DNA of 64,000 nucleotides from G963663315 sp963665165 (lineage in GTDB: Bacteria; Pseudomonadota; Gammaproteobacteria; Arenicellales; Poriferihabitantaceae): the NCBI GenBank assembly GCA_963665165.1, contig OY761989.1, forward strand, positions 682,001-746,000, written 5' to 3'. The notes beneath the pieces were generated by a model. The model made no database searches. It had not been told where the DNA came from and saw only the letters and a program-made list of their open reading frames with translations. A program made the translations under genes and the position numbers. Positions 25,699 through 34,324 of this stretch are shown here, in pieces (within the stretch, counting starts at the first letter, position 1; each line of letters begins with the position of its first letter).

Positions 25699-25758
25699 TC
25701 GGGAGCCAGTCGAGATTCTGGTTCGGGGTCTTTGTCTTGAAGCAGCGGGGGTAGAATC

Positions 25759-26529
25759 ATGAAAGCGGCCGTATCGAAAATAAACCTTGAAAATACAAGC
25801 GAACAGGAATGGCAGGCGCGACAGGAGCTGGCCTGTTGTTACCGGGCATTTGTCCATTATGGCTGGACGGACCTGATTTATACTCATCTGAGCGCCCGGT
25901 CGCCAGGGGAGAGTGACCGGTACCTGATCAATCCTTATGGACTGCTGTTTCAGGAAATTACGGCAAGCAATCTGATCAAGGTGGATTTTGATGGTCATGT
26001 CGTTGCCGGGGATTATCCGTACAATAATGCCGGCCATGCGATCCATACCGCGATATTGAAGGCGCGCCCGGAAGTCAACGTTGTGCTCCACAGCCACACT
26101 CGGGCCGGGATGGCGGTTTCCTGCATGAAAGAGGGGTTGTTGCCACTGACCCAACAGGCAAACGAGATCAGTGGCATTGTCTGCTACCATAAATATGGCG
26201 TGGCTACGAATAACGAGGAAGAATGCAGGTTGCTCGGGGAAAGCATGGCAGACAAATGGGCGATGATCATGCATAACCACGGTTTGCTGAGCGCCGGGCG
26301 AACGATCGGGGAGGCCTTTTATTTTCTGTACCAGCTTGAAAGCGCCTGCAAGGTCCAGGTCGATGTGATGGCGTCCGGCGCCAGCAGGATTATCCCTGAT
26401 GAGGAGGTGCTCCAGTCCCTGCATGATTATGGCATGCCGCCCGATGAGGCTCCGTTCTCCGATACGCGCCTGGCGTGGGAAGCGGTGACACGATTGATGG
26501 ACTGGAAGGACTCTTCTTACCGTTCGTGA
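25759..26529 (+). CDS. Class II aldolase/adducin family protein
   Basis: Zn-dependent aldolase-like enzyme, 256 residues. Family marks: AFVHYGWTDLIYTHLSARSP, the metal site VLHSHTRAGMAVSC near 113, MIMHNHGLLSAGRTIGEAF near 175 (second His pair) and a terminal EAVTRLMDWKD. Such proteins act on sugar phosphates or, in other cases, decarboxylate or are catalytically modified; the substrate here is not deducible. It is the first gene of a compact run with the choline-kinase-like and PMT genes, ending immediately before the next start codon. Confidence 0.85.
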   Translation: MKAAVSKINLENTSEQEWQARQELACCYRAFVHYGWTDLIYTHLSARSPGESDRYLINPYGLLFQEITASNLIKVDFDGHVVAGDYPYNNAGHAIHTAILKARPEVNVVLHSHTRAGMAVSCMKEGLLPLTQQANEISGIVCYHKYGVATNNEEECRLLGESMADKWAMIMHNHGLLSAGRTIGEAFYFLYQLESACKVQVDVMASGASRIIPDEEVLQSLHDYGMPPDEAPFSDTRLAWEAVTRLMDWKDSSYRS

Positions 26530-27504
26530 ATGATCCATTCCGGTTTCCGGAACCCATGTTTGCCCGGAGGATTGAAATTGACTGCTGAAGTGTTCGAGGC
26601 CCTTTCGACCATCGACGGTTTCACGGATACGAACCCGGATTCCGTCCGTGTTGAGCGGTTGGGGGGGCTGACTAATCGCAATTACCGGATCGATTGCGAT
26701 CATGGCTCCTATGTGTTGCGTCTGGCGGGTGAGGGAACATCGGATTACATTGACCGTTCAGTGGAATTCCATAATGCCGCGATTGCCTCCGAAGCCGGGG
26801 TCAATGCTGAAATTGTGCATTTCGATACCGCGAGCGGCGCCATGATCTGCCGCTATATCGATAACGCAGTGACACTCGACGCGGAGAAGTTGCGCGACCG
26901 CGGCGTACTCGAAAGAACCGGAAAGGCCTTTCGAAAATTGCATGATTGCGGGCGGCCTTTCAAGGGGCAATTCGAATTGTTCGACCAGGTTGACCAGTAT
27001 CTGGCCGTGCTTGCGGACCTGAAAGCCGAATTGCCGCCGGGATATGACGAAGCGCAACGGGACGCGGAGCATGTGCGTTCCGCCTTGTCGCGCCATGTTT
27101 TGCCGAACAGGCCCTGCCACTGTGACCCGATGGTGGAAAACTGTATCGATAACGGTGAAATGGTCTATATCATTGATTTCGAATACTCCGGCAATAACGA
27201 CCCGATGTGGGACCTTGGGGATATTTCAGTCGAAGGGGGTTTTACCGATGAACAGGATCATGTTTTTCTGAACGCCTATTTCGGGCATCCTCCCGGCGTT
27301 TTCGATGTTGGCAGAATGGTGATGTACAAGGCGATGTGTGATTTTCTGTGGACTTTATGGGGAGTGGTGCAGCATGCCAACAACAACCCGGCGGACGATT
27401 TTTGGGCTTATGCGACCGGGCGGCTTGAGCGTTGCCGGATACTCATGGCGAGTGACGATTTTACCCGGCAGCTCGAAGCGGTAAAGGCTGGTCCCGGGGC
27501 ATGA
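26530..27504 (+). CDS. Choline/ethanolamine kinase-like phosphotransferase
   Basis: APH/ChoK-fold kinase, 324 residues. Motifs: ERLGGLTNRNYRIDCDHGSY (nucleotide loop) near 46, the Brenner-type catalytic segment PCHCDPMVENCI near 196, and metal-binding IIDFEYSGNNDPMWDLGD near 215. This is the sequence style of choline and ethanolamine kinases. ATG 26530 follows the aldolase TGA directly; a TTG at 26575 is an alternative start. It overlaps the downstream methyltransferase by 4 bp. With that partner it would supply phosphoethanolamine or phosphocholine. Confidence 0.85.
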   Translation: MIHSGFRNPCLPGGLKLTAEVFEALSTIDGFTDTNPDSVRVERLGGLTNRNYRIDCDHGSYVLRLAGEGTSDYIDRSVEFHNAAIASEAGVNAEIVHFDTASGAMICRYIDNAVTLDAEKLRDRGVLERTGKAFRKLHDCGRPFKGQFELFDQVDQYLAVLADLKAELPPGYDEAQRDAEHVRSALSRHVLPNRPCHCDPMVENCIDNGEMVYIIDFEYSGNNDPMWDLGDISVEGGFTDEQDHVFLNAYFGHPPGVFDVGRMVMYKAMCDFLWTLWGVVQHANNNPADDFWAYATGRLERCRILMASDDFTRQLEAVKAGPGA

Positions 27505-28271
27505 AAAAGGCGGGCGCCACCCGACAGGAACTGGAGGCCGATCAATATTCCCTGGAGTCGATCAGGCGGTACGAGGCGATTTTCGGCGAGGATTTTGTCA
27601 GCCCCGGTGGTCTGGATGTGGCGGTTGAATTAATAGGCAGACTCGAACTGGCGCCCGGCGCCCGGGTGCTTGACGCGGCTTGCGGACTTGGCGGCAACGC
27701 CTTTTTGATGGCCCGGGATTTCGGGTTCCGGGTGGATGGCATTGACCTGTCGGGCCACATGATTGAAATGGCGACGCGGAAGCTGGAGGGCCATGGATTG
27801 CATGGCCAGGTTTCCCTGGCGCAGGGAGATTGTCTGGAACTGGCTGTGGACCGGCCCGGTTATGACGCGGTTTACAGTCGCGATTCCTTTCTGCATATTC
27901 ATGACAAATCCCGTTTGTTCAGCCGGCTCAAAGCCGTTTTGCACCCCGGGGGGAAGCTGCTTTTCACCGATTACTGCTGCGGCGACGAACCATGGAGTGA
28001 AACCTTTTCCTCTTACGTAAAGGGGCGGGGATATTGCCTGCATACGATTGCCGGATATGTCCGGATCATCCGTGACGCGGGGTTCAGGGAGGTTGAGGCG
28101 GACGACATGACGGATCGATTCCTGCAGATCCTGCAACAGGAACTGGACAGGATACCCCGGTTGGACTTCAGCGCCGCCGCGAAAGAGGAGATGACACGAA
28201 GCTGGGAAAGCAAGATTGAGCGGGTCCTTTCCGGCAACCATCGCTGGAGCCTGTTTACCGCGACAACCTGA
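27501..28271 (+). CDS. Phosphoethanolamine N-methyltransferase-like enzyme
   Basis: SAM-dependent methyltransferase, 256 residues, resembling the second catalytic domain of plant PEAMT. Shared segments are YSLESIRRYEAIFGEDFVS with PGGLD, motif I VLDAACGLGGNAFLMA, GIDLSGHMIEMA, YSRDSFLHIHDKSRLFSRL, PGGKLLFTDYCCG, YVKGRGYCLHTIAGY, DRFLQILQQELDRI and WESKIERVLSGNHRWSLFTA. The predicted reaction is stepwise methylation of phosphoethanolamine to phosphocholine in the cytoplasm. It starts with ATGA overlap onto the choline-kinase-like gene. This type is uncommon in bacteria, where membrane PmtA or Pcs is the norm. A paralogous acceptor cannot be excluded. Confidence 0.82.
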   Translation: MKKAGATRQELEADQYSLESIRRYEAIFGEDFVSPGGLDVAVELIGRLELAPGARVLDAACGLGGNAFLMARDFGFRVDGIDLSGHMIEMATRKLEGHGLHGQVSLAQGDCLELAVDRPGYDAVYSRDSFLHIHDKSRLFSRLKAVLHPGGKLLFTDYCCGDEPWSETFSSYVKGRGYCLHTIAGYVRIIRDAGFREVEADDMTDRFLQILQQELDRIPRLDFSAAAKEEMTRSWESKIERVLSGNHRWSLFTATT

Positions 28272-28290
28272 TGATGAGGCGGGGCAGGAG

Positions 28291-28350
28291 CAAATAACCC
28301 GCGGCCCGGTCCGGGCGGTCCTGACAGATCGGGTCCGCTCCGGTTATTTG
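28291..28350 (+). terminator. Hairpin after the PMT gene
   Basis: CAAATAACC at 28291-28299 pairs perfectly with GGTTATTTG at 28342-28350, and GC-rich inner sequence adds pairing. No long T run follows, so it may be a weak terminator or an mRNA-end structure between the PMT and binding-protein genes. Confidence 0.4.
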
Positions 28351-28455
28351 ACTTTGACCGGGTATTCAGGTGAAATTTGAGCGAAGCATGCTCTGGTTGT
28401 GCGACATCCGGACTGCCGGTTTTTTTAATCGAATCAGAATTGGAGAAGACTCATA

Positions 28456-29409
28456 ATGCAAAAAACGAATACAAAATTATTGCTTGCCGGATCATTGATT
28501 GCAGGATTGATGATGATTTCAGGTCCGGCCCGGTCGGTGGAATCGAATGACCCGATCAAGCTCACCCTGCATGACTGGACCGGACAACTGGTCACCACCA
28601 ACATTATGGCCGAAGTATTGAAGGACGGGGGTTACAACGTCGAGTTGGTTCAGGCGGATTACATTGCCCAGTTTGCCGGCCTGAAAACCGGTGACCTTCA
28701 TGTGGCCATGGAGATGTGGGAAACCACGGGTCGGGATGCGATGGATGAAGCGACCGCAACCGGCAAGGTGGAGAATATCGGCCCAACCGGAATGGAGGGG
28801 ATTGAAGAATGGTGGTATCCGATGTATATGAAAGAACGTTGTCCCGGACTGCCGGACTGGAAAGCGTTGAATGACTGTGCGGAGGAGTTCTCGACGCCGG
28901 AAACCGCGCCGTTAGGGCGTTATGTCGGCGGCCCGGTAACCTGGGGAGGATTTGATGATGAACGCGCTGAAGCCCTGGAGCTGGAGTATGAGGTGATTCA
29001 CGCCGGTACCGATGCCGCGTTGTTTGCGGAACTGGAATCCGCCTATCAGAGAGAGGCTCCGGTTTTATTATGGGTGTACGCGCCTCATTGGGCGCCTTCC
29101 AAATATCAGGGAGAGTGGGTTGAGTTTCCTCCTTATTCAGCCGAGTGTTACAACGACCCGTCCGTGGGGGTGAACCCGGATATGGCTTATGATTGCGGCA
29201 AGCCGCGCGGCCCCATCTGGAAAGTGGCCTGGGCCGGAGTCAAGGATAAATGGCCGGGCGCGTATAACATGATCCGGAATTTCGAGATCAGCAATGATGA
29301 AATGGGAACCATGATTGCCGCCATAGACCTGGATGGGCAGGAACTGGACGCAGTGGTTGCCGACTGGCTGGCGAACAATCAGGCCCGCTGGAAAGCATGG
29401 CAAAAATAG
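28456..29409 (+). CDS. Glycine betaine/choline-type ABC substrate-binding protein
   Basis: Periplasmic OpuAC/ProX-family receptor, 317 residues, with signal peptide LLLAGSLIAGLMMISGPARS. The mature part has LTLHDWTGQLVTTNIMAEVL, HVAMEMWETTGRDAMDEA, EEWWYPMYMKERCPGLPDW and LWVYAPHWAPSKYQ. The tryptophans in MEMWE, EEWWY and APHWA are of the kind that form the aromatic box for quaternary ammonium. The exact ligand (betaine, choline, or another) is open. Preceded by GGAGAAG; an intrinsic terminator follows directly. Confidence 0.88.
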   Translation: MQKTNTKLLLAGSLIAGLMMISGPARSVESNDPIKLTLHDWTGQLVTTNIMAEVLKDGGYNVELVQADYIAQFAGLKTGDLHVAMEMWETTGRDAMDEATATGKVENIGPTGMEGIEEWWYPMYMKERCPGLPDWKALNDCAEEFSTPETAPLGRYVGGPVTWGGFDDERAEALELEYEVIHAGTDAALFAELESAYQREAPVLLWVYAPHWAPSKYQGEWVEFPPYSAECYNDPSVGVNPDMAYDCGKPRGPIWKVAWAGVKDKWPGAYNMIRNFEISNDEMGTMIAAIDLDGQELDAVVADWLANNQARWKAWQK

Positions 29410-29425
29410 GCTGAACCGATAACCG

Positions 29426-29468
29426 CACCCGTTGTGGACAGCTCGTTCTGTCTGCGGCGGGTGTTTTT
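29426..29468 (+). terminator. Intrinsic terminator between binding protein and permease
   Basis: A 16-bp stem (arms 29426-29441 and 29448-29463, including G-T pairs), a 6-nt loop CTCGTT, then TTTTT. Partial read-through would give much more binding protein than permease. It also argues against the in-frame ATG at 29432 as permease start, since that would put the hairpin inside the coding region. Confidence 0.75.
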
Positions 29469-29494
29469 CCAAAGCCTGGGTAAACGGCATCCGT

Positions 29495-31474
29495 ATGTCT
29501 GATCGTGGCCGCCGCTGGCTGGTTCGTTTCGGTTGGTTCGGTGTCGCCGGGATTGCCGCGCTCATGGTTTATCTGGGCAAGGCGAATATCCGGTGGGCGT
29601 TCAAGGTTCCTTCGGATTGGCGGCTGCCGCTGCGTAACCAGATCTCCGATTTCATGGATTGGCTGGTCAACACGGCGGATCTTGGATTATTTACATTTTA
29701 CGAGTTGACCCGAAGTATCTCATGGCTGCTGGAACAGCCATTGAATTTCGCTTCGGGCGTGCTGGCCACCGGGTTGTTGTCCGGAGAAGGGTCGGCCGCC
29801 GTTCAACTGACTCCGCCCCTGTCCTGGGTCGCGGTAACGCTGCTGGCGATGGCGCTCGGCCACTATGCCAGGGGCTGGAGGCTGTCCCTGTTTGTCGGCG
29901 CCTGCTTCTGCTACCTGGTGGTTTTCGGGCAATGGGGAAGCGCCATGCTGACCTTGTCTTCGGTCCTGATTGCCGTACCCATCGGGGTTGTCGGGGGCGT
30001 ACTGCTCGGCATTCTGGCGTATCGCAGCCGCTGGATGGAGAAAATCATCTCGCCCATTCTTGACCTGATGCAGACGGTACCGGTCTTTGCCTATCTGGTG
30101 CCGGTATTGTTCCTGTTCGGATTCGGGCCGGTGGCCGCAATGATTGCGACCATTATCTATGCCATGCCGCCGATGGTCCGGGTGACGATCCTCGCCTTGC
30201 AGCAGGTGCCGGATGACCTGATCGAGGCGGGTCAGATGGCCGGCTGCAATACATTGCAGATGATGGCGAGGGTATTGCTGCCTTCTTCGATGCCGATGCT
30301 GATGGTCGGGGTCAATCAGGTCATCATGCTGTCCCTGAATATGGTCATCATCGCCTCGATGATCGGAGCCGGAGGGCTGGGCTATGATGTGCTGTCCGCG
30401 TTGAGGAGGCTGGATATCGGGGCAGGTATTGAATCCGGCCTGGCGATTGTGGTGCTGGCCATTGCCCTGGACCGGCTGAGCCAGGCTTTCGCCACCCGCC
30501 CCGCGGGGCAGTTCAAAAGCGACAAGGGGCTGCTCGGCCGGCATCCCCATATCGTGTTTTCCGTGGGCATGCTGGTCGTGATTTCCCTGATTTCGCTGGT
30601 CGTGCACCAGATCCAGGCCTGGCCTCAATCTCTGACCATCACCACAGGGGATTTCTGGAGCAATCTGGTCAAGCACATCAACATCAACTATTTCGACCAG
30701 ATTGAAGCAGTCAAGATTTTCATATTGATGAATGTGTTGTTGCCGGTAAAACGATTTCTGCTGATATTGCCCTGGCCGATGGTGGTACTGGCTGTCGGGC
30801 TGCTCGGATTTCAACTCGGCGGTGTCCGGCTTGCCCTGATCGTGTTTTTTCTCGCGCTGTTCTGCGCATTGACCGGGTTGTGGGCCAAAACCATGGTGAC
30901 GGTCTATCTGTGCGGGATTTCAGTCGTGTTTGCCGCGTTGCTGGGTATTCCGGTCGGCATTCTGGGCGCCCAGTGGCCGTTCCTTGGCAGGATCATTGAA
31001 ACCATCATCGATACCTTGCAGACATTGCCGTCATTCGTTTATCTGATGCCGGTGGTGATGCTGTTCAGAGTGGGGGATTTCGCGGCGATGATTGCCGTGA
31101 TTTGCTATTCGGTCGCCCCTGCGATCCGTTACACTCTCCATGGCATTCGCCAGGTCAACCCGGAACTGGTTGAAGCAGGTCTTGTCAGCGGTTGCACCCG
31201 CTGGCAGATTCTGACCAGAATCAAGCTCCGCCTGGCTTTCCCGGAAATCATGCTCGGCATCAATCAAACCGTGATGCTGGCGCTTTCGATGCTGGTGATT
31301 ACCGCGCTGGTCGGTACCCGGGAGTTGGGGCAGGAGGTCTATATCGCGCTGACCAAGGCCGATACCGGGAGAGGCATTGTGGCGGGTTTGTGTGTAGCCT
31401 TCATTGCCATCATTACGGACCGATTGATTCATGCCGGGGTCGCGCGGTCCCGGCAACGCCTGGGCCTGGAATAG
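29495..31474 (+). CDS. Fused double permease, betaine-type ABC transporter (ProW-like)
   Basis: Inner-membrane channel of a quaternary amine importer, about 659 residues from ATG 29495. Two complete ProW/BPD permease domains lie in tandem. The first EAA loop is DLIEAGQMAGCNTLQMMARV near 247 and the second ELVEAGLVSGCTRWQILTRI near 559, each followed by the LGINQTVMLALSMLVI-type block. Many hydrophobic helices. Ordinary OpuAB/ProW is a single domain working as a homodimer; this fusion could form the pore alone. No ATPase (ProV-like) gene is adjacent. Confidence 0.87.
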   Translation: MSDRGRRWLVRFGWFGVAGIAALMVYLGKANIRWAFKVPSDWRLPLRNQISDFMDWLVNTADLGLFTFYELTRSISWLLEQPLNFASGVLATGLLSGEGSAAVQLTPPLSWVAVTLLAMALGHYARGWRLSLFVGACFCYLVVFGQWGSAMLTLSSVLIAVPIGVVGGVLLGILAYRSRWMEKIISPILDLMQTVPVFAYLVPVLFLFGFGPVAAMIATIIYAMPPMVRVTILALQQVPDDLIEAGQMAGCNTLQMMARVLLPSSMPMLMVGVNQVIMLSLNMVIIASMIGAGGLGYDVLSALRRLDIGAGIESGLAIVVLAIALDRLSQAFATRPAGQFKSDKGLLGRHPHIVFSVGMLVVISLISLVVHQIQAWPQSLTITTGDFWSNLVKHININYFDQIEAVKIFILMNVLLPVKRFLLILPWPMVVLAVGLLGFQLGGVRLALIVFFLALFCALTGLWAKTMVTVYLCGISVVFAALLGIPVGILGAQWPFLGRIIETIIDTLQTLPSFVYLMPVVMLFRVGDFAAMIAVICYSVAPAIRYTLHGIRQVNPELVEAGLVSGCTRWQILTRIKLRLAFPEIMLGINQTVMLALSMLVITALVGTRELGQEVYIALTKADTGRGIVAGLCVAFIAIITDRLIHAGVARSRQRLGLE

Positions 31475-31503
31475 GCCCGGACGACTGAACCTGGAATTAA
31501 CTT

Positions 31504-32409
31504 ATGAATACAGAGCAACTTGGTCAGATAAACTCGCTGCCGTGCTGGCGGGGCCGGATCCGTGTCGAACCACTCAGCGGCGGCATGACAAACCATAACT
31601 TCAAGGTCGAGGATTGCGGCAAGCAATATGTGGTGCGCCTGGGGGCCGATGTCGCGGAGCATCTCCTGTGGCGTGAGAATGAAGGCCGGGTTTCCATGAC
31701 CGCGGCCAAATGCGGATTCTCACCGGCTGTTTTTTACCGGGAGCCGGGGGTGCTGGTGATTGATTTCATTGATGGCCGGGTATTTTCCGGTGAGGATGTC
31801 CGGAATCCTGAAAACCTGCGGAAACTGGTTGAGCTTCTGCAACGCTTCCATCGGCAGATGCCTCTTGAATTCGGGGGGTACACGATCCTGTTCTGGGTAT
31901 TCCAGGTATTGAGGCATTATCGCAATGTGCTGGCAAGCAGGAATTCCGCATATATGGACCAGGTCCCTGAGCTGATGGAAATCGCAAAGAATCTGGAACG
32001 GACTGTGGGACCGGTTGAAATCGTATTCGGACATAATGATTTGCTACCCGCAAATTTTATCGATGACGGGGAGAAAATCTGGTTGATTGATTTCGACTAT
32101 GCCGGATTCAACAGTCCCTTGTTCGATCTTTCCAACCTGGCGTCGAACAGTGAACTGGAAGAGGAGCGGGAGCGGCGCCTGTTGACGCTTTATTTCGATC
32201 GTCCGGTCACCGCCGACCTCTGGCTTCGTTACAATGCGATGAAATGCGCTTCCCTGTTGCGGGAAACCATGTGGTCGATGGTGTCGGAAGCCTGTTCGAC
32301 GATCGACTTTGATTTTGGCGGCTATACGCGTGAGAACCAGGCCCGGTTCGAGCGCGCCTGGCAGAATTATACCCGGATTTCCGGATCGTCGTCCGCGCCC
32401 GCCTTGTGA
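31504..32409 (+). CDS. Second choline kinase-like phosphotransferase
   Basis: 301 residues, APH/ChoK fold. VEPLSGGMTNHNFKVEDCGK is the ATP-binding loop region, VFGHNDLLPANFIDDG near 179 the catalytic loop and IWLIDFDYAGFNSPLFDLSN near 195 the metal site. It closely follows LicA/ChoK spacing. Clearly different in sequence from the kinase at 26.5 kb, so not a recent duplicate; the two may prefer different amines. It lies 29 bp after the permease, and its stop overlaps the next ATG. Confidence 0.85.
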   Translation: MNTEQLGQINSLPCWRGRIRVEPLSGGMTNHNFKVEDCGKQYVVRLGADVAEHLLWRENEGRVSMTAAKCGFSPAVFYREPGVLVIDFIDGRVFSGEDVRNPENLRKLVELLQRFHRQMPLEFGGYTILFWVFQVLRHYRNVLASRNSAYMDQVPELMEIAKNLERTVGPVEIVFGHNDLLPANFIDDGEKIWLIDFDYAGFNSPLFDLSNLASNSELEEERERRLLTLYFDRPVTADLWLRYNAMKCASLLRETMWSMVSEACSTIDFDFGGYTRENQARFERAWQNYTRISGSSSAPAL

Positions 32410-33224
32410 TGTCCCGGTCCAGCCATATCTACGATATTGACCCGGCGGATTTCAATACGATGGTGGTTGAGAATTCCTTCAAGGGCCTGGTCCTGGTTTA
32501 CTTCTGGTCACAGAATGCCGGTCCCTGTATGAAACTTCTTCCGGTCCTTGTCAAACTTGCCGATGAGTTTTCAGGCCGGTTCCTGCTCAACCTGCTGGAT
32601 ACGGATCGGCACAAGAGGTATGCCCGGGATATGGGTGTGATCAGCATTCCGACCGTCCAGTTCTATCTGAGCGGCAAGGTCGTCGAGACGCTGCATGGCG
32701 CGTTTTCCGAAGGATATGTTCGCGGCGTGATCGAAAAAACACTGGACCAGAGCGCTGCAATCCGGATCGGACCGGAAAAATCCGGATCGGACAGGCGGTT
32801 CGCCAGTACGCTGGACCGCGCGAAAAAACTTCTTCTGCAGGGAGACGCGGTCCATGCGGCCGTCTTGCTGGATTCGATTCCGCGCGAGGCGCTGGAGATT
32901 CCGGAAATCGGTCTGGTCAAAGCCCATGCCGATTTGATCCGAGCGGCGCAACTGGCGCCGGAACGGCAGGTCATCGTCCAGCGGATCGAGGAGGACCCCC
33001 GGGACTTTCCGTCGCTCTGGCAACTGGCTGCCCTGAATCTGGTGGCGGACGATTATCAGTCGGCGCTGGAGTTGTTGCTGTCCATCCAAGACCAGAGCCC
33101 CGATCCTGACATTGCAGACCGGGCGCTCAGGTCGATACTGGCTGTTTTTGCCCTGCTCGGAGAATCCCATCCTCTGGTTGAACGGTTTTCAGAAGTATTG
33201 AATCGATCCGGTTCGACCGGTTAG
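32406..33224 (+). CDS. Thioredoxin-TPR protein, CnoX/YbbN-like
   Basis: 272 residues. N-terminal thioredoxin fold with VLVYFWSQNAGPCMKLLPVL near 29, IPTVQFYLSGKVVETLHG near 78, then a TPR-type helical part (about 120-270). The CxxC site is degenerate: only the second Cys remains (SQNAGPC), as in E. coli YbbN/CnoX, a holdase working with GroEL. Overlaps the kinase gene by 4 bp (ATGA). Its link to the transporter operon is probably positional. Confidence 0.82.
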   Translation: MMSRSSHIYDIDPADFNTMVVENSFKGLVLVYFWSQNAGPCMKLLPVLVKLADEFSGRFLLNLLDTDRHKRYARDMGVISIPTVQFYLSGKVVETLHGAFSEGYVRGVIEKTLDQSAAIRIGPEKSGSDRRFASTLDRAKKLLLQGDAVHAAVLLDSIPREALEIPEIGLVKAHADLIRAAQLAPERQVIVQRIEEDPRDFPSLWQLAALNLVADDYQSALELLLSIQDQSPDPDIADRALRSILAVFALLGESHPLVERFSEVLNRSGSTG

Positions 33225-33226
33225 CC

Positions 33227-34141
33227 ATGATTATGCAAAATCCCACGGCCAGGGCTTATGCGCTGTTGACAATGACTACCTTTTTCTGGGGATGCAACTC
33301 GGTGCTGGCCCGAGTCGCGGTCGGTGAGGTTTCGCCAATGCTGATTGTGAGCCTGCGCTGGCTGGGTGTGATGATATTGTTACACCGCAATGTTTTCGCG
33401 TGGCGGGTCATATATCAGGAATGGGGCAAACTGAAACCGCATCTCCCTGTGCTTTTCCTGATGGGGGCGCTGGGCTTGAGCGCCTTCAATGCATTGTTCT
33501 ATCTGTCGGCCCATACCACCACCGCGCTGAACATAGGCATTATCCAGGGCATCGTCCCGGTGTTCCTGCTGGGCGGAGCCTGGCTTTTGTATCGCGTCCC
33601 GGTAACGTTGTTGCAGGGGTTGGGCGCCATCGTCACCATACTCGGTGTCTGCATCGTCGCGTCCGCGGGCAACCTCCAGAAACTGGCCTCGCTGTCGATC
33701 AACCAGGGCGATTACCTGTTGTTCTTCGGGTGTCTGCTTTATGCGAGTTATGCGCTGGTGCTGAGAAGGTTTGCCGGTGTGTCCGCGTTAAGCCTGTTCG
33801 CTGTGATCTCCGTTGCCGCTTTCATCGCATCGTTGCCATTGAGTCTGGCGGAACTGTACCTGGGAAATTTCCAGTGGCCGACCCGAAAGGGATGGATCGT
33901 GATGATATTGATTACCCTGTTGCCTTCTTTCCTCGCCCAGGTGTTTTTCATCCAGGGAGTGAAGGAACTGGGAGCCGGCCGGGCCGGGATATTTGTCAAT
34001 CTGGTCCCGGTATTTTCCTCGATTCTCGCGGTGTCGGTTCTGGGTGAGTCATTCCAGGTCTATCACGCAGTCGCGTTGATCCTGGTGATTGGCGGCATCG
34101 GGCTGGCGGAAAGCAGGAGACACAAAGCGGTCGCGGTCTGA
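33227..34141 (+). CDS. EamA/DMT-family membrane transporter
   Basis: 304 residues, ten predicted helices in two EamA repeats: LTMTTFFWGCNSVLARVAV at the start, HTTTALNIGIIQGIVPVFLL near 95, and GAGRAGIFVNLVPVFSSILA with VLGESFQVYHAVALILVIGG in the second half. Choline permease LicB belongs to this superfamily, and the gene ends the choline-kinase-containing run, so choline or a related amine is a reasonable but unproven substrate. Two bases after the thioredoxin gene. Confidence 0.82.
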   Translation: MIMQNPTARAYALLTMTTFFWGCNSVLARVAVGEVSPMLIVSLRWLGVMILLHRNVFAWRVIYQEWGKLKPHLPVLFLMGALGLSAFNALFYLSAHTTTALNIGIIQGIVPVFLLGGAWLLYRVPVTLLQGLGAIVTILGVCIVASAGNLQKLASLSINQGDYLLFFGCLLYASYALVLRRFAGVSALSLFAVISVAAFIASLPLSLAELYLGNFQWPTRKGWIVMILITLLPSFLAQVFFIQGVKELGAGRAGIFVNLVPVFSSILAVSVLGESFQVYHAVALILVIGGIGLAESRRHKAVAV

Positions 34142-34184
34142 TCGGCGCGGTCCGATCGGAATATTACCGTTCCAGTGCGCCCGG

Positions 34185-34310
34185 TCACGGTTCGCTGAAA
34201 CGTTTCGCGACCCTGCCGATGGTGGTGGGCAGTCCGATGAAGCGAAAGTTCATATAGGAAAAGGCAGCGGACAGGCTGAGTACGATGGCGATCAGGTTAA
34301 TCAGTTCCAT
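34185..34310 (-). pseudogene. N-terminal relic of a CPA1-type Na+/H+ antiporter
   Basis: Read on the minus strand from ATG 34308-34310: MELINLIAIVLSLSAAFSYM, then NFRFIGLPTTIG, ending at a TGA after 41 codons. This is the first helix and LPTTIG motif of CPA1 cation/proton antiporters. The rest of the gene (about 350 more codons) is absent, and the tail RVAKRFSEP is unrelated. Confidence 0.6.
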
Positions 34311-34324
34311 GCCCGGTTTCCGCT

